Source of the DNA: an uncultured Flavobacteriaceae bacterium
GTDB lineage: Bacteria; Bacteroidota; Bacteroidia; Flavobacteriales; Flavobacteriaceae
Direction of reading: 5' to 3'
Length of the DNA: 64,000 nucleotides
Assembly: GCA_913045325.1 (NCBI GenBank)
Contig: CAJWPZ010000005.1
Span: 25,885 to 89,884, forward strand
Each line of letters begins with the position of its first letter. The stretch's first letter is position 1. Of the stretch, positions 1 through 9,081 are shown piece after piece. A program made the position numbers and the translations under genes. A model generated the notes under the pieces. That model searched no databases. It was not told the origin of the DNA and saw only the letters and a list, made by a program, of their open reading frames with translations.

Positions 1-2
1 CG

Positions 3-914
3 GTTATAAGAACCCAAACAGACTTTGAAGGCATCATCGTTAAAGGAGTTGGTCCAGATTATAACTGGTCTTATTTTAAAGATTTCTTAACTCAGGGAGT
101 AGTCCCTACTTATGATACACCACAGATGAGTAATCAGGTGCTTATTTCACAATACCTAGCCAATAGGCTCGGTTTAAAAGTTGGAGATAAGGCCCTTGCC
201 TATTTTTTTAATAAAAACAGCAGCACCCCACCTCGCACTAGAGCCTTTACAATATCTGGGTTATACAACAGTGGTTTTCAGCAATTTGACGCCCAATTTA
301 TCATTGCAGATATAAGGCATATACAACGTCTTAATAAATGGGAGCCAGACCAAATTGGCGCTTTTGAACTGTTTGTAAAAGACTTTGATCTAATTGAGCA
401 AACCAACATCCAGGTGTATAACGCCATAGGAAGTACCTTGGATACCCAAAGCATACGAAACCGATTTTATGCTATTTTTGAATGGTTAGATTTGTTTGAT
501 TTTAATGTAGCGCTCATTATTGTTATGATGATTATTGTGGCAGGGTTTAACATGATCACCGCCCTTTTGGTACTTATTTTAGAGCGCACAAAAATGATTG
601 GTATTCTAAAGGCTTTGGGAAGTGATAACTGGAGTGTGCGTAAAATATTTATTTACAATGCAATGTATCTCGTTGGTGTCGGTTTGTTTTGGGGAAATTT
701 AATTGGCATTGGGCTGCTTTTACTGCAGCAACACTTTGATTTGTTTGCCCTAGACCCAAATACCTACTACGTGAGCCAGGTGCCTGTATATTTACATTGG
801 AGCTATATTGTGGCCCTTAACCTTGGTACCTTGATCCTGTGTTTTTTGATATTATTAATTCCAAGTTATATTATTTCGAAAATCTCTCCAGTCAAGGCAA
901 TTAGGTTTGAGTAA
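3..914 (+). CDS. ABC transporter permease, LolE/FtsX type (5' end outside window)
   Basis: The frame is open from the first bases of the window, so the gene starts to the left and only its C-terminal ~303 codons are seen; an internal ATG at 126 is not the start. The first ~140 visible residues look like the periplasmic domain between TM1 and TM2 of MacB/LolE-type permeases. Three hydrophobic segments follow (about residues 165-195, 215-240 and 265-290 of the visible part), with the FtsX-family signature ERTKMIGILKALG after the first of them and a terminal SPVKAIRFE. Family members work with a LolD-like ATPase to extract lipoproteins from the inner membrane or export other substrates. No ATPase gene is visible here. 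The call is firm for the superfamily and less firm for lipoprotein release as the role. Confidence 0.85.
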   Translation, partial: VIRTQTDFEGIIVKGVGPDYNWSYFKDFLTQGVVPTYDTPQMSNQVLISQYLANRLGLKVGDKALAYFFNKNSSTPPRTRAFTISGLYNSGFQQFDAQFIIADIRHIQRLNKWEPDQIGAFELFVKDFDLIEQTNIQVYNAIGSTLDTQSIRNRFYAIFEWLDLFDFNVALIIVMMIIVAGFNMITALLVLILERTKMIGILKALGSDNWSVRKIFIYNAMYLVGVGLFWGNLIGIGLLLLQQHFDLFALDPNTYYVSQVPVYLHWSYIVALNLGTLILCFLILLIPSYIISKISPVKAIRFE

Positions 915-954
915 GGAAGCTAAAATATAGCTTCTCAAATCCATGCTAAGGCTG

Positions 955-962
955 TACCTTTG
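955..962 (+). promoter_or_regulatory. TAnnTTTG -7 promoter element upstream of cysteine synthase
   Basis: TACCTTTG matches the Bacteroidota -7 consensus TAnnTTTG and lies 33 nt before the ATG at 996. No TTTG -33 box is found at the usual 17-23 nt spacing, so this is a one-element prediction. Confidence 0.5.
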
Positions 963-995
963 CATTGTAAAACACCACACATTTTATTTCAAATT

Positions 996-1976
996 ATGGA
1001 CTACGCAGAAAATATATTAGGTACTATTGGTAACACGCCAATGGTAAAAATCAATAAATTGGCAGAAGAAATTCCAGGACTTGTACTAGCAAAGTATGAA
1101 ACATTTAATCCAGGAAACTCTACCAAAGACCGTATGGCCTTGCAAATGATAGAAGATGCAGAAGCAGATGGGCGCCTGCAACCAGGAGCTACTATTATTG
1201 AGGGTACCAGCGGTAACACGGGTATGGGCTTAGCGCTTGCTGCAATTGTAAAAGGCTACAAGATGGTTTGTGTTATTAGTGATAAGCAGAGTAAAGAAAA
1301 AATAGATATTTTGCGTGCCGTAGGAAGCGAGGTAGTGGTGTGCCCAACCGATGTGGCGCCAGACGATCCTAGATCTTATTATTCTACTTCAAAGCGTCTA
1401 GCAGAAGAGACAGATAATAGCTGGTATGTAAACCAGTACGATAACCCAAGTAATGCCAAGGCACATTACCAAAGCACAGGTCCAGAAATTTGGAAACAAA
1501 CCGATGGTAAGGTTACTCACTTTGTAGTTGGTGTTGGCACTGGAGGTACTATTAGCGGTGTTGGGAAATATCTAAAAGAGCAAAACCCATCCGTAAAAAT
1601 ATGGGGTATAGACACTTACGGGAGTGTGTTTAAAAAATACCATGAAACAGGTGTTTTTGATGAAAAAGAAATTTATCCATACGTTACAGAAGGGATTGGC
1701 GAAGATATTTTACCAGAAAATGTAGACTTTGACATTATAGATGGTTTTACGAAGGTTACCGATAAGGACGCTGCTATCTGGACACAAAAATTATCAAAAA
1801 CAGAAGGCATGTTTCTAGGTAATTCTGCAGGAGCCGCCATGAAAGGTTTACACCAATTAAAAGGGCATTTTACAGAAGATGATGTGATTGTGGTTTTGTT
1901 TCATGATCACGGCAGTAGGTATGTCGGTAAAATGTATAATGATGATTGGATGCAAAAAATGGGATATGTAGAGTAA
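996..1976 (+). CDS. cysM: PLP-dependent cysteine synthase family protein (CysM/CysK-like)
   Basis: A 326-residue fold-type II PLP enzyme that would form cysteine from O-acetylserine and sulfide (or thiosulfate) in the cytosol. IGNTPMVKI opens the fold. The PLP lysine is in GNSTKDRM, the phosphate/substrate loop is EGTSGNTGMG, and GVGTGGTISG binds the cofactor phosphate. I chose ATG 996 (MDYAENILG) over an in-frame TTG at 960, because the TTG overlaps the promoter element and the extra residues are not family-like. Length is normal. It stands alone, with the permease upstream and an unrelated gene downstream. Cystathionine beta-synthase-like enzymes share these motifs, so the exact sulfur donor is not decided by the sequence. 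Confidence 0.85.
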   Translation: MDYAENILGTIGNTPMVKINKLAEEIPGLVLAKYETFNPGNSTKDRMALQMIEDAEADGRLQPGATIIEGTSGNTGMGLALAAIVKGYKMVCVISDKQSKEKIDILRAVGSEVVVCPTDVAPDDPRSYYSTSKRLAEETDNSWYVNQYDNPSNAKAHYQSTGPEIWKQTDGKVTHFVVGVGTGGTISGVGKYLKEQNPSVKIWGIDTYGSVFKKYHETGVFDEKEIYPYVTEGIGEDILPENVDFDIIDGFTKVTDKDAAIWTQKLSKTEGMFLGNSAGAAMKGLHQLKGHFTEDDVIVVLFHDHGSRYVGKMYNDDWMQKMGYVE

Positions 1977-2079
1977 ATAGTTTTAGTATTTGACTCCTTT
2001 CTCAAGGAGCTCTTTTAAGACTCTTATTTTTGTGAAATGTCTGCTAAGATTTCAGTAAAAAATTACCTAACTTGCATAG

Positions 2080-2310
2080 ATGTTACAACGGCTTTACAAC
2101 GTGCGGCATTACTTTGAACGTCATGGATATTATGTTTGTTCTCGCCTAGCAGACCGTCTTGGTATGCGAGCCAAAAGTGTACGACTATTTTTTATTTATT
2201 TGTCTTTTGCTACCTTAGGGGTGTGGTTTGCTATATATCTTACACTTGGTTTTTGCTTGCGTTTAAAGGATTTAATATATACCAAAAGAACCTCTGTATT
2301 TGATTTATGA
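2080..2310 (+). CDS. small PspC-domain-like membrane protein
   Basis: A 76-residue protein. Its central SRLADRLGMRAKSVRLFF followed by one hydrophobic stretch (about residues 36-60) resembles a short PspC-type module, which elsewhere senses envelope stress at the inner membrane. The conserved-looking tail LKDLIYTKRTSVFDL follows. The stop codon overlaps the ATG of the K+ channel gene by 4 nt (ATGA), so the two are probably translationally coupled. I recognise this as a recurrent small flavobacterial protein. Its function is not established, and a link to the channel is inference from the overlap. Confidence 0.6.
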   Translation: MLQRLYNVRHYFERHGYYVCSRLADRLGMRAKSVRLFFIYLSFATLGVWFAIYLTLGFCLRLKDLIYTKRTSVFDL

Positions 2311-3314
2311 AAAAGATTTTTCACTCTAAGATATATGTTGCTGTTTTATTGTTATTAGCTGTTTTTATAGCTGGTGTGTTTGGGTATAAATTTATATCAG
2401 AGTACTCTTGGATTGATGCTTTTTACATGACGGTAATAACCATCACCACAGTTGGTTTTGGAGAAGTTGTACCTTTAGATGATGTAGATAAGTTGTTTAC
2501 ATCATTTTTAATCCTCTCTAGCATTTTTATTCTAGCCTATGCTATTTCTGTAATTACAGAATACATGTTAAGTAAAAATAATATTGGTAATTTAAGAGAA
2601 AAGAGAATACATAAAATAATTGATAGTATGAAAGATCACGTTATTGTTTGCGGCTACGGTAGAAATGGGAAACAGGCTGTAGAAAAATTAATAGCCTACA
2701 AAAAACCTTTTGTTATTATAGAGAAGGATCATGAGGTGGTCGATAAATATACCCCTGATGCTCTTATTGTAGAAGGCAATGCTAGTGATGATGAGGTCTT
2801 AAAAGAGGCTGGAGTGAACCGAGCTAGCACATTAATTTGCGCCCTACCCAGTGATGCAGATAATTTGTTTATTGTGCTTACAGCAAGACAAATGAATCCT
2901 ACTCTAAGAATTATTAGCCGCGCTACTGAAGAGACTAGTTATAAAAAATTAAAACTTGCCGGGGCAGACAATGTAATACTTCCAGAGAAAATAGGAGGAG
3001 ACCACATGGCTTCCCTAGTGGTAGTTCCAGACTTGGTAGAGTTTTTAGACAACCTCTCAGTCTCTGGGGAGAAGGACAGTATAAATGTGAAACAAATCCC
3101 GTATGAGAAAATTTGTCTTCAAGACCAATCTCAGGCGATCAAAGATTTAGACATACGAAAAAAAACAGGCTGTTCTGTAATAGGGTACAAGTCTCCAACT
3201 GGAGAATATATAGTAAACCCAGAGCCGACCATGATTTTAGAAAAAGATTCTGTATTAATTCTTATTGGGCGCCCCAATCAAATAGAAAGTCTTAAGGGCT
3301 TGTATAATGTTTGA
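2307..3314 (+). CDS. potassium channel with RCK (TrkA-N/TrkA-C) domains
   Basis: A 335-residue two-TM channel. TM1 spans about residues 7-27, a pore loop has the selectivity filter TVGFGEV (TVGFG in place of the common TVGYG), and TM2 spans about 63-87. A cytoplasmic RCK domain follows with the Rossmann motif VCGYGRNGKQA near residue 113, and then a TrkA-C ligand-binding domain from about 250. Such channels are tetramers gated by nucleotides or divalent ions and set K+ flux and membrane potential. The start overlaps the preceding PspC-like gene by 4 nt. The architecture is complete and family-typical (Kch/MthK-like). Confidence 0.88.
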   Translation: MKKIFHSKIYVAVLLLLAVFIAGVFGYKFISEYSWIDAFYMTVITITTVGFGEVVPLDDVDKLFTSFLILSSIFILAYAISVITEYMLSKNNIGNLREKRIHKIIDSMKDHVIVCGYGRNGKQAVEKLIAYKKPFVIIEKDHEVVDKYTPDALIVEGNASDDEVLKEAGVNRASTLICALPSDADNLFIVLTARQMNPTLRIISRATEETSYKKLKLAGADNVILPEKIGGDHMASLVVVPDLVEFLDNLSVSGEKDSINVKQIPYEKICLQDQSQAIKDLDIRKKTGCSVIGYKSPTGEYIVNPEPTMILEKDSVLILIGRPNQIESLKGLYNV

Positions 3315-3408
3315 TAGCTAATTATAATTTAATGACTATTTACTTGAATTTGGGCTAATTTTTTAGCATCTTGCTTTTCTTAAATTCTAAACTAAACTAA
3401 CTCTTATT

Positions 3409-4983
3409 ATGAAGAAATTTCTTCTTTCTCTATGTACAATACTAGCACCTGTTTTTTTGTTTGCACAACAAGCGCAACAAGAAGGTATTGACCAGGTAAT
3501 CAACGAAAAATTCGGTGATGCTACCGGCTGGTTTGTTGAATTGATTTTCGCACAAATTCCAGTGACAGATGAGGTTGGAATTCCGTGGGTAGTAATTATG
3601 CTTCTTGGTTTTGCGACTTTTTTCACCATATATTTTAAGTTTATAAATATTAGTGGTTTCTCTACCGCGATTAATGTAGTACGAGGTAAATACGATGATC
3701 TGGACCATCCACAGGCTGGAGTGTTGCACGGTGATTTAACACCTGGTGATGATATTCCAGAAACCATCAGAGTTGAATCAGAAGAAGGAGAGGTATCTCA
3801 TTTTCAAGCACTAACTGCGGCACTTTCTGGAACCGTTGGTTTAGGAAACATTGCTGGTGTGGCTATTGCCATTACCATAGGGGGTCCTGGTGCAACACTT
3901 TGGATGATTATTGCTGGTCTTCTAGGAATGACATCAAAATTTGCTGAATGTACTCTGGGTGTTAAATACAGAGATGTTGGAGAAGACGGAACCGTGTTTG
4001 GTGGCCCTATGTATTATCTAAAAAAGGGACTAAGCGAGAGAGGTGCTGCAGGACTTGGTAAGGTGCTCGCTGTTTTGTTTGCTATCTTTTGTATTGGAGG
4101 TTCATTTGGAGGAGGAAATATGTTTCAATCTAACCAAGCTGCTATTATTTTTAATGACACTGCTGGGTTTACAGGAGGTGCTTCTGGACTAATATTTGGT
4201 ATTGTAATGGCTGTTTGTGTTGGTTTTGTTATCATTGGTGGTCTTAAAAGAATTGCTGCTGTAACAGAAAAAGTAGTTCCATTTATGGTGGGTATCTATT
4301 TATTGGCTGCCTTGGTAGTAATTGGTATGAATTTCACAGAAATAATTCCTGCTTTTGGAAAAATTTGGAATGGTGCTTTTGCTCCTATGGGAGTTGCTGG
4401 TGGATTTGTTGGGGTGCTTGTACAAGGGTTTAGACGTGCCGCATTCTCTAATGAGGCGGGTGTTGGTTCTGCAGCAATTGCGCATTCTGCAGTTAAAACA
4501 AAATATCCTGCAAGTGAAGGTATTGTTTCTCTATTAGAGCCTTTTATAGACACTGTAGTGGTGTGTACTATTACAGCTTTGGTAATTGTTATTACCGGAA
4601 ACTATTTAGACGCTGGTGCTGCAAGTGGAGTACAATTAACAAGTGATGCCTTTGCTTCTGCAATACCATGGTTTCCATACGTGCTTACTGGTGCTGTAAT
4701 CTTATTTGCATTCTCAACGATGATTTCTTGGTCTTACTATGGGCTTCAGTCTTGGTTGTTCCTTTTTGGAAGATCAGAGAGAAACGTGATAACCTACAAA
4801 ATTGTATTTTGTTTATTTACAGTATTAGGAGCTTCAATAAGCCTAGGGGCGGTAACAGATTTCTCTGATGCCATGATCTTTGCAATGGCTATTCCTAACC
4901 TAATTGGAGTATCATTATTATTGCCTAAAGTAAAAGAAGAATTAGTAAAGTATAGAGATGCAATCAAAGCTAGTAAAAGCTAA
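3409..4983 (+). CDS. alanine/glycine:cation symporter (AGCS family)
   Basis: A 524-residue polytopic transporter that would import alanine or glycine with Na+. AGCS signatures are present: SGTVGLGNIAGVAIAI near residue 140 and FSNEAGVGSAAIAHS near 347, with about ten hydrophobic segments. The N-terminus (MKKFLLSLCTILAPVFLFAQ) looks like a cleavable signal peptide ahead of the first transmembrane segment, as is common in Bacteroidota members. The start is the ATG at 3409. It appears to be a single-gene unit. Substrate preference within the family is not readable. Confidence 0.88.
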   Translation: MKKFLLSLCTILAPVFLFAQQAQQEGIDQVINEKFGDATGWFVELIFAQIPVTDEVGIPWVVIMLLGFATFFTIYFKFINISGFSTAINVVRGKYDDLDHPQAGVLHGDLTPGDDIPETIRVESEEGEVSHFQALTAALSGTVGLGNIAGVAIAITIGGPGATLWMIIAGLLGMTSKFAECTLGVKYRDVGEDGTVFGGPMYYLKKGLSERGAAGLGKVLAVLFAIFCIGGSFGGGNMFQSNQAAIIFNDTAGFTGGASGLIFGIVMAVCVGFVIIGGLKRIAAVTEKVVPFMVGIYLLAALVVIGMNFTEIIPAFGKIWNGAFAPMGVAGGFVGVLVQGFRRAAFSNEAGVGSAAIAHSAVKTKYPASEGIVSLLEPFIDTVVVCTITALVIVITGNYLDAGAASGVQLTSDAFASAIPWFPYVLTGAVILFAFSTMISWSYYGLQSWLFLFGRSERNVITYKIVFCLFTVLGASISLGAVTDFSDAMIFAMAIPNLIGVSLLLPKVKEELVKYRDAIKASKS

Positions 4984-5037
4984 TCTATAACCAATACATA
5001 TACGCATAACTCCCCGGTTACAAATTTTAGGAGTATT

Positions 5038-5910
5038 ATGCCAAATTTTAAATCCCATTTCGAGTTTGACAACCAACAACGAAGTGGGATTTTACTATTG
5101 TGCTTTCTCATCGTTGGTCTGTTTTGTGTTTTATATTTTTATACCCCACAGCCTGTTTTGTTGCTTGATACTTCTTCCCCACAGGTATTAAAACAACAAG
5201 CCTATGTAGATTCTTTGCGCCTTGAAGCCTTAGAGAAAAAAAAACCAAAACGCTACCCGTTTAATCCTAATTTTATCTCAGATTATAAAGCGTATACCTT
5301 GGGTCTAACTCCTATGGAGTTTGATAGACTTTCCCGCTATAGAAGTAAAAATAAATGGATAAATAGCCTTAAAGATTTTAAAGTGGTAACAAAGGCCTCA
5401 GATAGTCTAATGGCAATAATAGGACCTTTGTTTAAATTTCCAGACTGGGTGGTAAAATCAGCAGCTTCATCACCACAAAAAGTCTCAAGTCTTGCATTGT
5501 CTTACAAAGATAAAATAGATTTAAATATAGCCACTAAAACACAACTGCAAGTGGTACGTGGTATAGGTCCTGCTTTGAGCGCAAGAATTATTTCATACAA
5601 AGATAAGCTAGGAGGTTTCACTGTAGATAAACAGCTGCTAAGTGTTTGGGGTTTGAGTGAAAGGGTAGTTGCTAATGTTTTGGCCGGTTTTACAGTTAAG
5701 ACACCAAAACAAATTGATCAAATTTCTGTAAATACAGCATCTGCCTCAGATATTGCTACTATTTCTGGAATATCCTATGACCTTGCTAAACAGATTTGGG
5801 AATTTAGGGTCTTGCGCCAAAAAATAGTATTGCTCTCTGAGCTTCAAAAAATAGAGGGAATGACCGCAAGTAAATATGCCTTAATTGAGTTATATTTGCA
5901 TATAGAATAA
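5038..5910 (+). CDS. helix-hairpin-helix protein with N-terminal membrane anchor (ComEA-like domains)
   Basis: A 290-residue protein. An N-terminal TM helix (about 18-37) is followed by a charged linker and three HhH-type modules. The first matches the family around YTLGLTPMEFDRLSRYR (about 82-98), the second is the clearest (LNIATKTQLQVVRGIGPALS, about 162-181), and the third covers about residues 228-290 (VNTASASDIATISGI). HhH modules of this type bind DNA non-specifically in ComEA. In flavobacteria such proteins are usually annotated only by domain. Whether it handles DNA uptake or has a structural envelope role cannot be told. The gene is flanked by unrelated metabolic genes. Confidence 0.75.
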   Translation: MPNFKSHFEFDNQQRSGILLLCFLIVGLFCVLYFYTPQPVLLLDTSSPQVLKQQAYVDSLRLEALEKKKPKRYPFNPNFISDYKAYTLGLTPMEFDRLSRYRSKNKWINSLKDFKVVTKASDSLMAIIGPLFKFPDWVVKSAASSPQKVSSLALSYKDKIDLNIATKTQLQVVRGIGPALSARIISYKDKLGGFTVDKQLLSVWGLSERVVANVLAGFTVKTPKQIDQISVNTASASDIATISGISYDLAKQIWEFRVLRQKIVLLSELQKIEGMTASKYALIELYLHIE

Positions 5911-5987
5911 CAACTAAAATTGAGTTTATTTTTTAGTAGTTATTTAAATTATATGTATTTTTAATATCAAATAGTTAGCCTTACAGT

Positions 5988-7151
5988 ATGAGTTTATATT
6001 TTACAGAAGAGCATGAGTTTTTTAGAAAGAGTTTTCAAGATTTCTTAAAAAAAGAAGTGGTTCCTCACATTGATGCCTGGGAGCAAACAGGTACCATAGA
6101 TCGTTTTATATGGGAGAAGTTTGGAGAGATGGGTTATTTTGGTCTAGCAACTCCTGAGGCTTATGGAGGGATGGATTTGGATATATTTTATACCATCATT
6201 TTTATTGAGGAACTACAAAAAATAAACAGTGGTGGTTTTGCTGCTGCTATTTGGGCTCATGAGTATTTGGCCATGACTCACCTTAACAAGGAGGCCAACG
6301 AGGCTCAAAAACAAAAATATTTAGTGCCTAGTGTTACTGGAGAAAAAATAGGTTGTTTGTGTATAACAGAGCCCTTTGGAGGGAGTGATGTTGGAGGTAT
6401 GCGCACAACGGCTGTAAAAAAAGGGGATACCTATATAATTAATGGTTCTAAAACCTTTATTACAAATGGAGTATATAGTGATTATCTAATTGTAGCGGCT
6501 AAGACCGCTCCAGAATTAGGAAACAAAGGCATTAGTATCTTTGTTATGGACAGAGATCTTCCAGGAATTAGTGCCACCAAACTAGATAAATTGGGTTGGA
6601 GAGCAAGTGATACTGCAGAGATAGCTTTTGATAATGTTGTAATTCCTGCAGAGAATTTAATGGGAGAAGAAAATCTTGGTTTCCCATATATTATGCAGCA
6701 CTTTGCTCTAGAGAGACTGATCATGGGAGTAAATGCACATGCCCGAAGTGAATGGGCCCTAGAATATGCTATAGGATACATGAAAGAGCGTACTGCTTTT
6801 GGAAAGCCTATTTCAAAATTTCAAGCCCTACGTCATAAAGTTGCAGACTTAGCAAGTGAGGTAGAAATGGCAAAAACCTTTAACTATGTTACAGCAAAGC
6901 GCCTTGATGATGGTGAGTATGTAGTTAAGGAGGCAACTATGTCTAAACTGTTGTCAACAAAAATTGCAGATCAAGTTGCCTATGATTGTGTACAGCTTTT
7001 AGGAGGATATGGCTATATGGAAGAGTATCCACTGGCAAGAAATCTTAGAGATAGTAGGTTAGGACCTATTGGTGGAGGAACATCAGAAATACTAAGAGAG
7101 ATTATCTCAAAAATGGTAATTGATGGAGTTAATTATAAGCCAGCTACCTAA
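5988..7151 (+). CDS. acyl-CoA dehydrogenase family protein
   Basis: A 387-residue FAD enzyme that introduces the alpha-beta double bond in acyl-CoA thioesters (fatty acid or branched-chain degradation). The FAD/substrate motif CITEPFGGSDV is near residue 125, and EYPLARNLRDSRLGPIGGGTSEI lies near the end. The C-terminal position that holds the catalytic Glu in medium-chain enzymes is Gly here (IGGGTSEI). A candidate base is Glu242 in FALERLIMG, the helix-G arrangement known from long-chain and isovaleryl-CoA dehydrogenases. The length is complete. It stands alone, with no thiolase or hydratase adjacent, so the acyl substrate is unknown. Confidence 0.87.
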   Translation: MSLYFTEEHEFFRKSFQDFLKKEVVPHIDAWEQTGTIDRFIWEKFGEMGYFGLATPEAYGGMDLDIFYTIIFIEELQKINSGGFAAAIWAHEYLAMTHLNKEANEAQKQKYLVPSVTGEKIGCLCITEPFGGSDVGGMRTTAVKKGDTYIINGSKTFITNGVYSDYLIVAAKTAPELGNKGISIFVMDRDLPGISATKLDKLGWRASDTAEIAFDNVVIPAENLMGEENLGFPYIMQHFALERLIMGVNAHARSEWALEYAIGYMKERTAFGKPISKFQALRHKVADLASEVEMAKTFNYVTAKRLDDGEYVVKEATMSKLLSTKIADQVAYDCVQLLGGYGYMEEYPLARNLRDSRLGPIGGGTSEILREIISKMVIDGVNYKPAT

Positions 7152-7246
7152 ACTAAACACAATATAAAACAAATATAGGTGTTATAAACCCTAAGCTCAA
7201 GGTGTTGTTTTTTGCAGCGTTTTGTTGTTTTTAAAATCAATAGTCC

Positions 7247-8680
7247 ATGCCCAAAAATAACAGCCTGCATAGATATTACATGCTCGTCTTGCTGTGTTTA
7301 GTTTCTATAAGTGTTTCCTCTCAAATAGAAATTAAAAACAAGATTGTAGATTTTGCAACTTTTGCTCCTCTACAAAGCGCAAGTGTGTATGTTAAAAACA
7401 CAACCATTGGTACCATTACAAATACAGATGGTAGGTTTTTGTTGAGCATTCCAAAAAGGTATGCTAATGATACTCTGGTTATTTCTTCAATAGGGTACAA
7501 GAGTTTTAAGTCTTTGGTGAGCAGCTTTGATAGTTCGATGGATATCTTTTTAGAGGAGGATATAGCCTCTTTAGATGAGATACTCTTAATAGCAGAAACA
7601 AGACCCACTACTGGAAATGATATTGTGCTTCGTGCTATCGAGCGGTTGCCAATGACCCTTCCAGACAGCTCCTATATTCAGAAAGGTTTTTTAAGACACA
7701 AAGAACGTAACTCTAGTGAGTATAAATGGCTTGTAGAGAGTGCGATTACTTTATATGATTCTAGTTATGATGCTGGATCAAAAAACACGCTACGCCTTAA
7801 TGTAGACCAAACACGTAAGAGTTATGATTTAAGAGATGTTGACAGTCTTTTTGCCTACACCTCTTACCTAAAAAAAAGAACAAAAAATAAAACACTTCGT
7901 AAAAACAACCTAAGACGAGACACCATCTCTACGGCGTCCCTAATAGAGGCCATTCGCTGGAATGACCAGCGAGTAAATGGACTTGATAAGCTCTTTAGAG
8001 GTAAAATAAACATTGTTAGAAATGCCAATGCTCCCAGCGCACTTTTTGGGGAAGATATTTTAGCGCGCCACGAGTTTAGACTAGATACAGTGCTTGTAGA
8101 AAATGAAAAGAAACTATATAAAATTGAAATATTGAAGGGAGTAGATTTTGTGGGTTTAAGTACCCCAGATATTTACAATGAAGGTTTTAAGGCCAAAGGT
8201 TGGATTTATATAGATTGGGACTCTTGGGCTATTAAAAAGGTAATGTATGAGCTAGAGGCTAGCTCAGAGAATCAAATCAAGCGCAGTAAGAGTTTGTTTG
8301 GTACTCTTTTAAACCACAAACTAGTAATGACCTACATGGAGTATCAAGGAAAGATGTATCCTAAGTATATTTATTATGAAACTCCTAAGCTTGTAAATGC
8401 GGGAGATCGTTCCTCAGATCAATTAGATAAAGATGGAAACCCTACCCAAGACAAGGCAGATTTTTACTACAATACGGTGCAAGAAATTGTTTTTACTGAA
8501 ATTATTAGGGATCCAGAACTTATAGACTTGGAGCGCTCAAAAACCTGGACCGAAGATATTTTCTCTCCCCAGCCCTACAGACCAGAATTCTGGAAGAACT
8601 ATAATGTTTTATTAGAGAGTAAAGAAGAAGAAAAGTTAATCAAGGATCTAACCATAAGAGCTGGTTTGTTTAAGCAGTAA
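7247..8680 (+). CDS. exported CarboxypepD_reg-like domain protein
   Basis: A 477-residue protein. A signal peptide (about residues 1-25, ending SVSSQ) is followed by a beta-sandwich CarboxypepD_reg-like domain (about 26-115; SASVYVKNTTIGTITNTDG and ISSIGYKSF are typical). A long C-terminal region is of the kind found in Bacteroidota surface proteins of unknown role. It lacks the beta-barrel length of the DUF5686 protein at 54807-57287 but shares the N-terminal domain type. ATG 7247 is used; an internal ATG at 7280 would still leave a signal peptide. Function is unknown; an outer-membrane or periplasmic location is inferred. Confidence 0.7.
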   Translation: MPKNNSLHRYYMLVLLCLVSISVSSQIEIKNKIVDFATFAPLQSASVYVKNTTIGTITNTDGRFLLSIPKRYANDTLVISSIGYKSFKSLVSSFDSSMDIFLEEDIASLDEILLIAETRPTTGNDIVLRAIERLPMTLPDSSYIQKGFLRHKERNSSEYKWLVESAITLYDSSYDAGSKNTLRLNVDQTRKSYDLRDVDSLFAYTSYLKKRTKNKTLRKNNLRRDTISTASLIEAIRWNDQRVNGLDKLFRGKINIVRNANAPSALFGEDILARHEFRLDTVLVENEKKLYKIEILKGVDFVGLSTPDIYNEGFKAKGWIYIDWDSWAIKKVMYELEASSENQIKRSKSLFGTLLNHKLVMTYMEYQGKMYPKYIYYETPKLVNAGDRSSDQLDKDGNPTQDKADFYYNTVQEIVFTEIIRDPELIDLERSKTWTEDIFSPQPYRPEFWKNYNVLLESKEEEKLIKDLTIRAGLFKQ

Positions 8681-8736
8681 TCATGCTTTGGAGTACGCAA
8701 TTGATTATTATGATACATTTTGTCAAAAAAAATAAA

Positions 8737-8760
8737 ATTCATAATTCATAATTCATAATT
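8737..8760 (+). repeat. AT-rich tandem direct repeat before the rpsU promoter
   Basis: Three consecutive copies of a 7-8 nt unit (ATTCATAA) lie just upstream of the rpsU -7 element. It may be an UP-like AT tract or simple slippage; nothing decides between them. Confidence 0.5.
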
Positions 8761-8766
8761 TGTTTC

Positions 8767-8774
8767 TACTTTTG
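8767..8774 (+). promoter_or_regulatory. TAnnTTTG -7 element of rpsU
   Basis: TACTTTTG matches the Bacteroidota -7 consensus and lies 29 nt before the rpsU ATG at 8804. No clear -33 TTTG is seen at standard spacing. Confidence 0.55.
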
Positions 8775-8803
8775 CCGTCCAATAGAGAGGAGGTTATGGA
8801 ACT

Positions 8804-8998
8804 ATGTTAATTATACCAATTAAAGACGGAGAAAATATAGACAGAGCGCTTAAGCGTTTTAAGCGTAAGTTTGACCGTACAGGAACAATGCGTCAATTAC
8901 GTGCACGTCAGGCATTCTCAAAGCCATCGGTTGTGAGAAGAAAAGAAGTGCAGAAGGCACAGTATATTCAAGGACTAAGAGACGCAGAAGAAATTTAG
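8804..8998 (+). CDS. rpsU: 30S ribosomal protein S21
   Basis: A 64-residue basic protein with the S21 pattern (IPIKDGENIDRALKRFKRKF, then a Lys/Arg-rich helix). S21 sits on the 30S platform near the anti-Shine-Dalgarno region. Length and start are normal. It has its own promoter element upstream and a strong terminator downstream (9018-9051), and it precedes the Xer recombinase gene, an order common in flavobacteria. Confidence 0.95.
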   Translation: MLIIPIKDGENIDRALKRFKRKFDRTGTMRQLRARQAFSKPSVVRRKEVQKAQYIQGLRDAEEI

Positions 8999-9017
8999 TA
9001 CACTGCTCTTATATATC

Positions 9018-9051
9018 AAAAAACCGCTACACATTTGTGAGCGGTTTTTTT
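9018..9051 (+). terminator. Rho-independent terminator after rpsU
   Basis: The stem ACCGCT/AGCGGT is extended by CAC/GTG with one bulged A, has an ATTT loop, and is flanked by an A-run and a run of seven T. It starts 20 nt after the rpsU stop. Confidence 0.85.
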
Positions 9052-9081
9052 ATTGCCTACATTTATTTCTTAATTTAAAAA

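Noticed and set aside
960..995. Longer cysteine synthase start at TTG 960
   Set aside because: The codon overlaps the -7 promoter element and adds residues unlike the family; ATG 996 fits.
5988..7151. Inactive acyl-CoA dehydrogenase because the C-terminal catalytic Glu is Gly
   Set aside because: The long-chain/isovaleryl-type enzymes use a Glu in helix G; Glu242 in FALERL fits, so the enzyme is probably active.
8737..8760. CRISPR-like or mobile repeat
   Set aside because: Three 7-8 nt AT units without spacers; simple sequence before a promoter.
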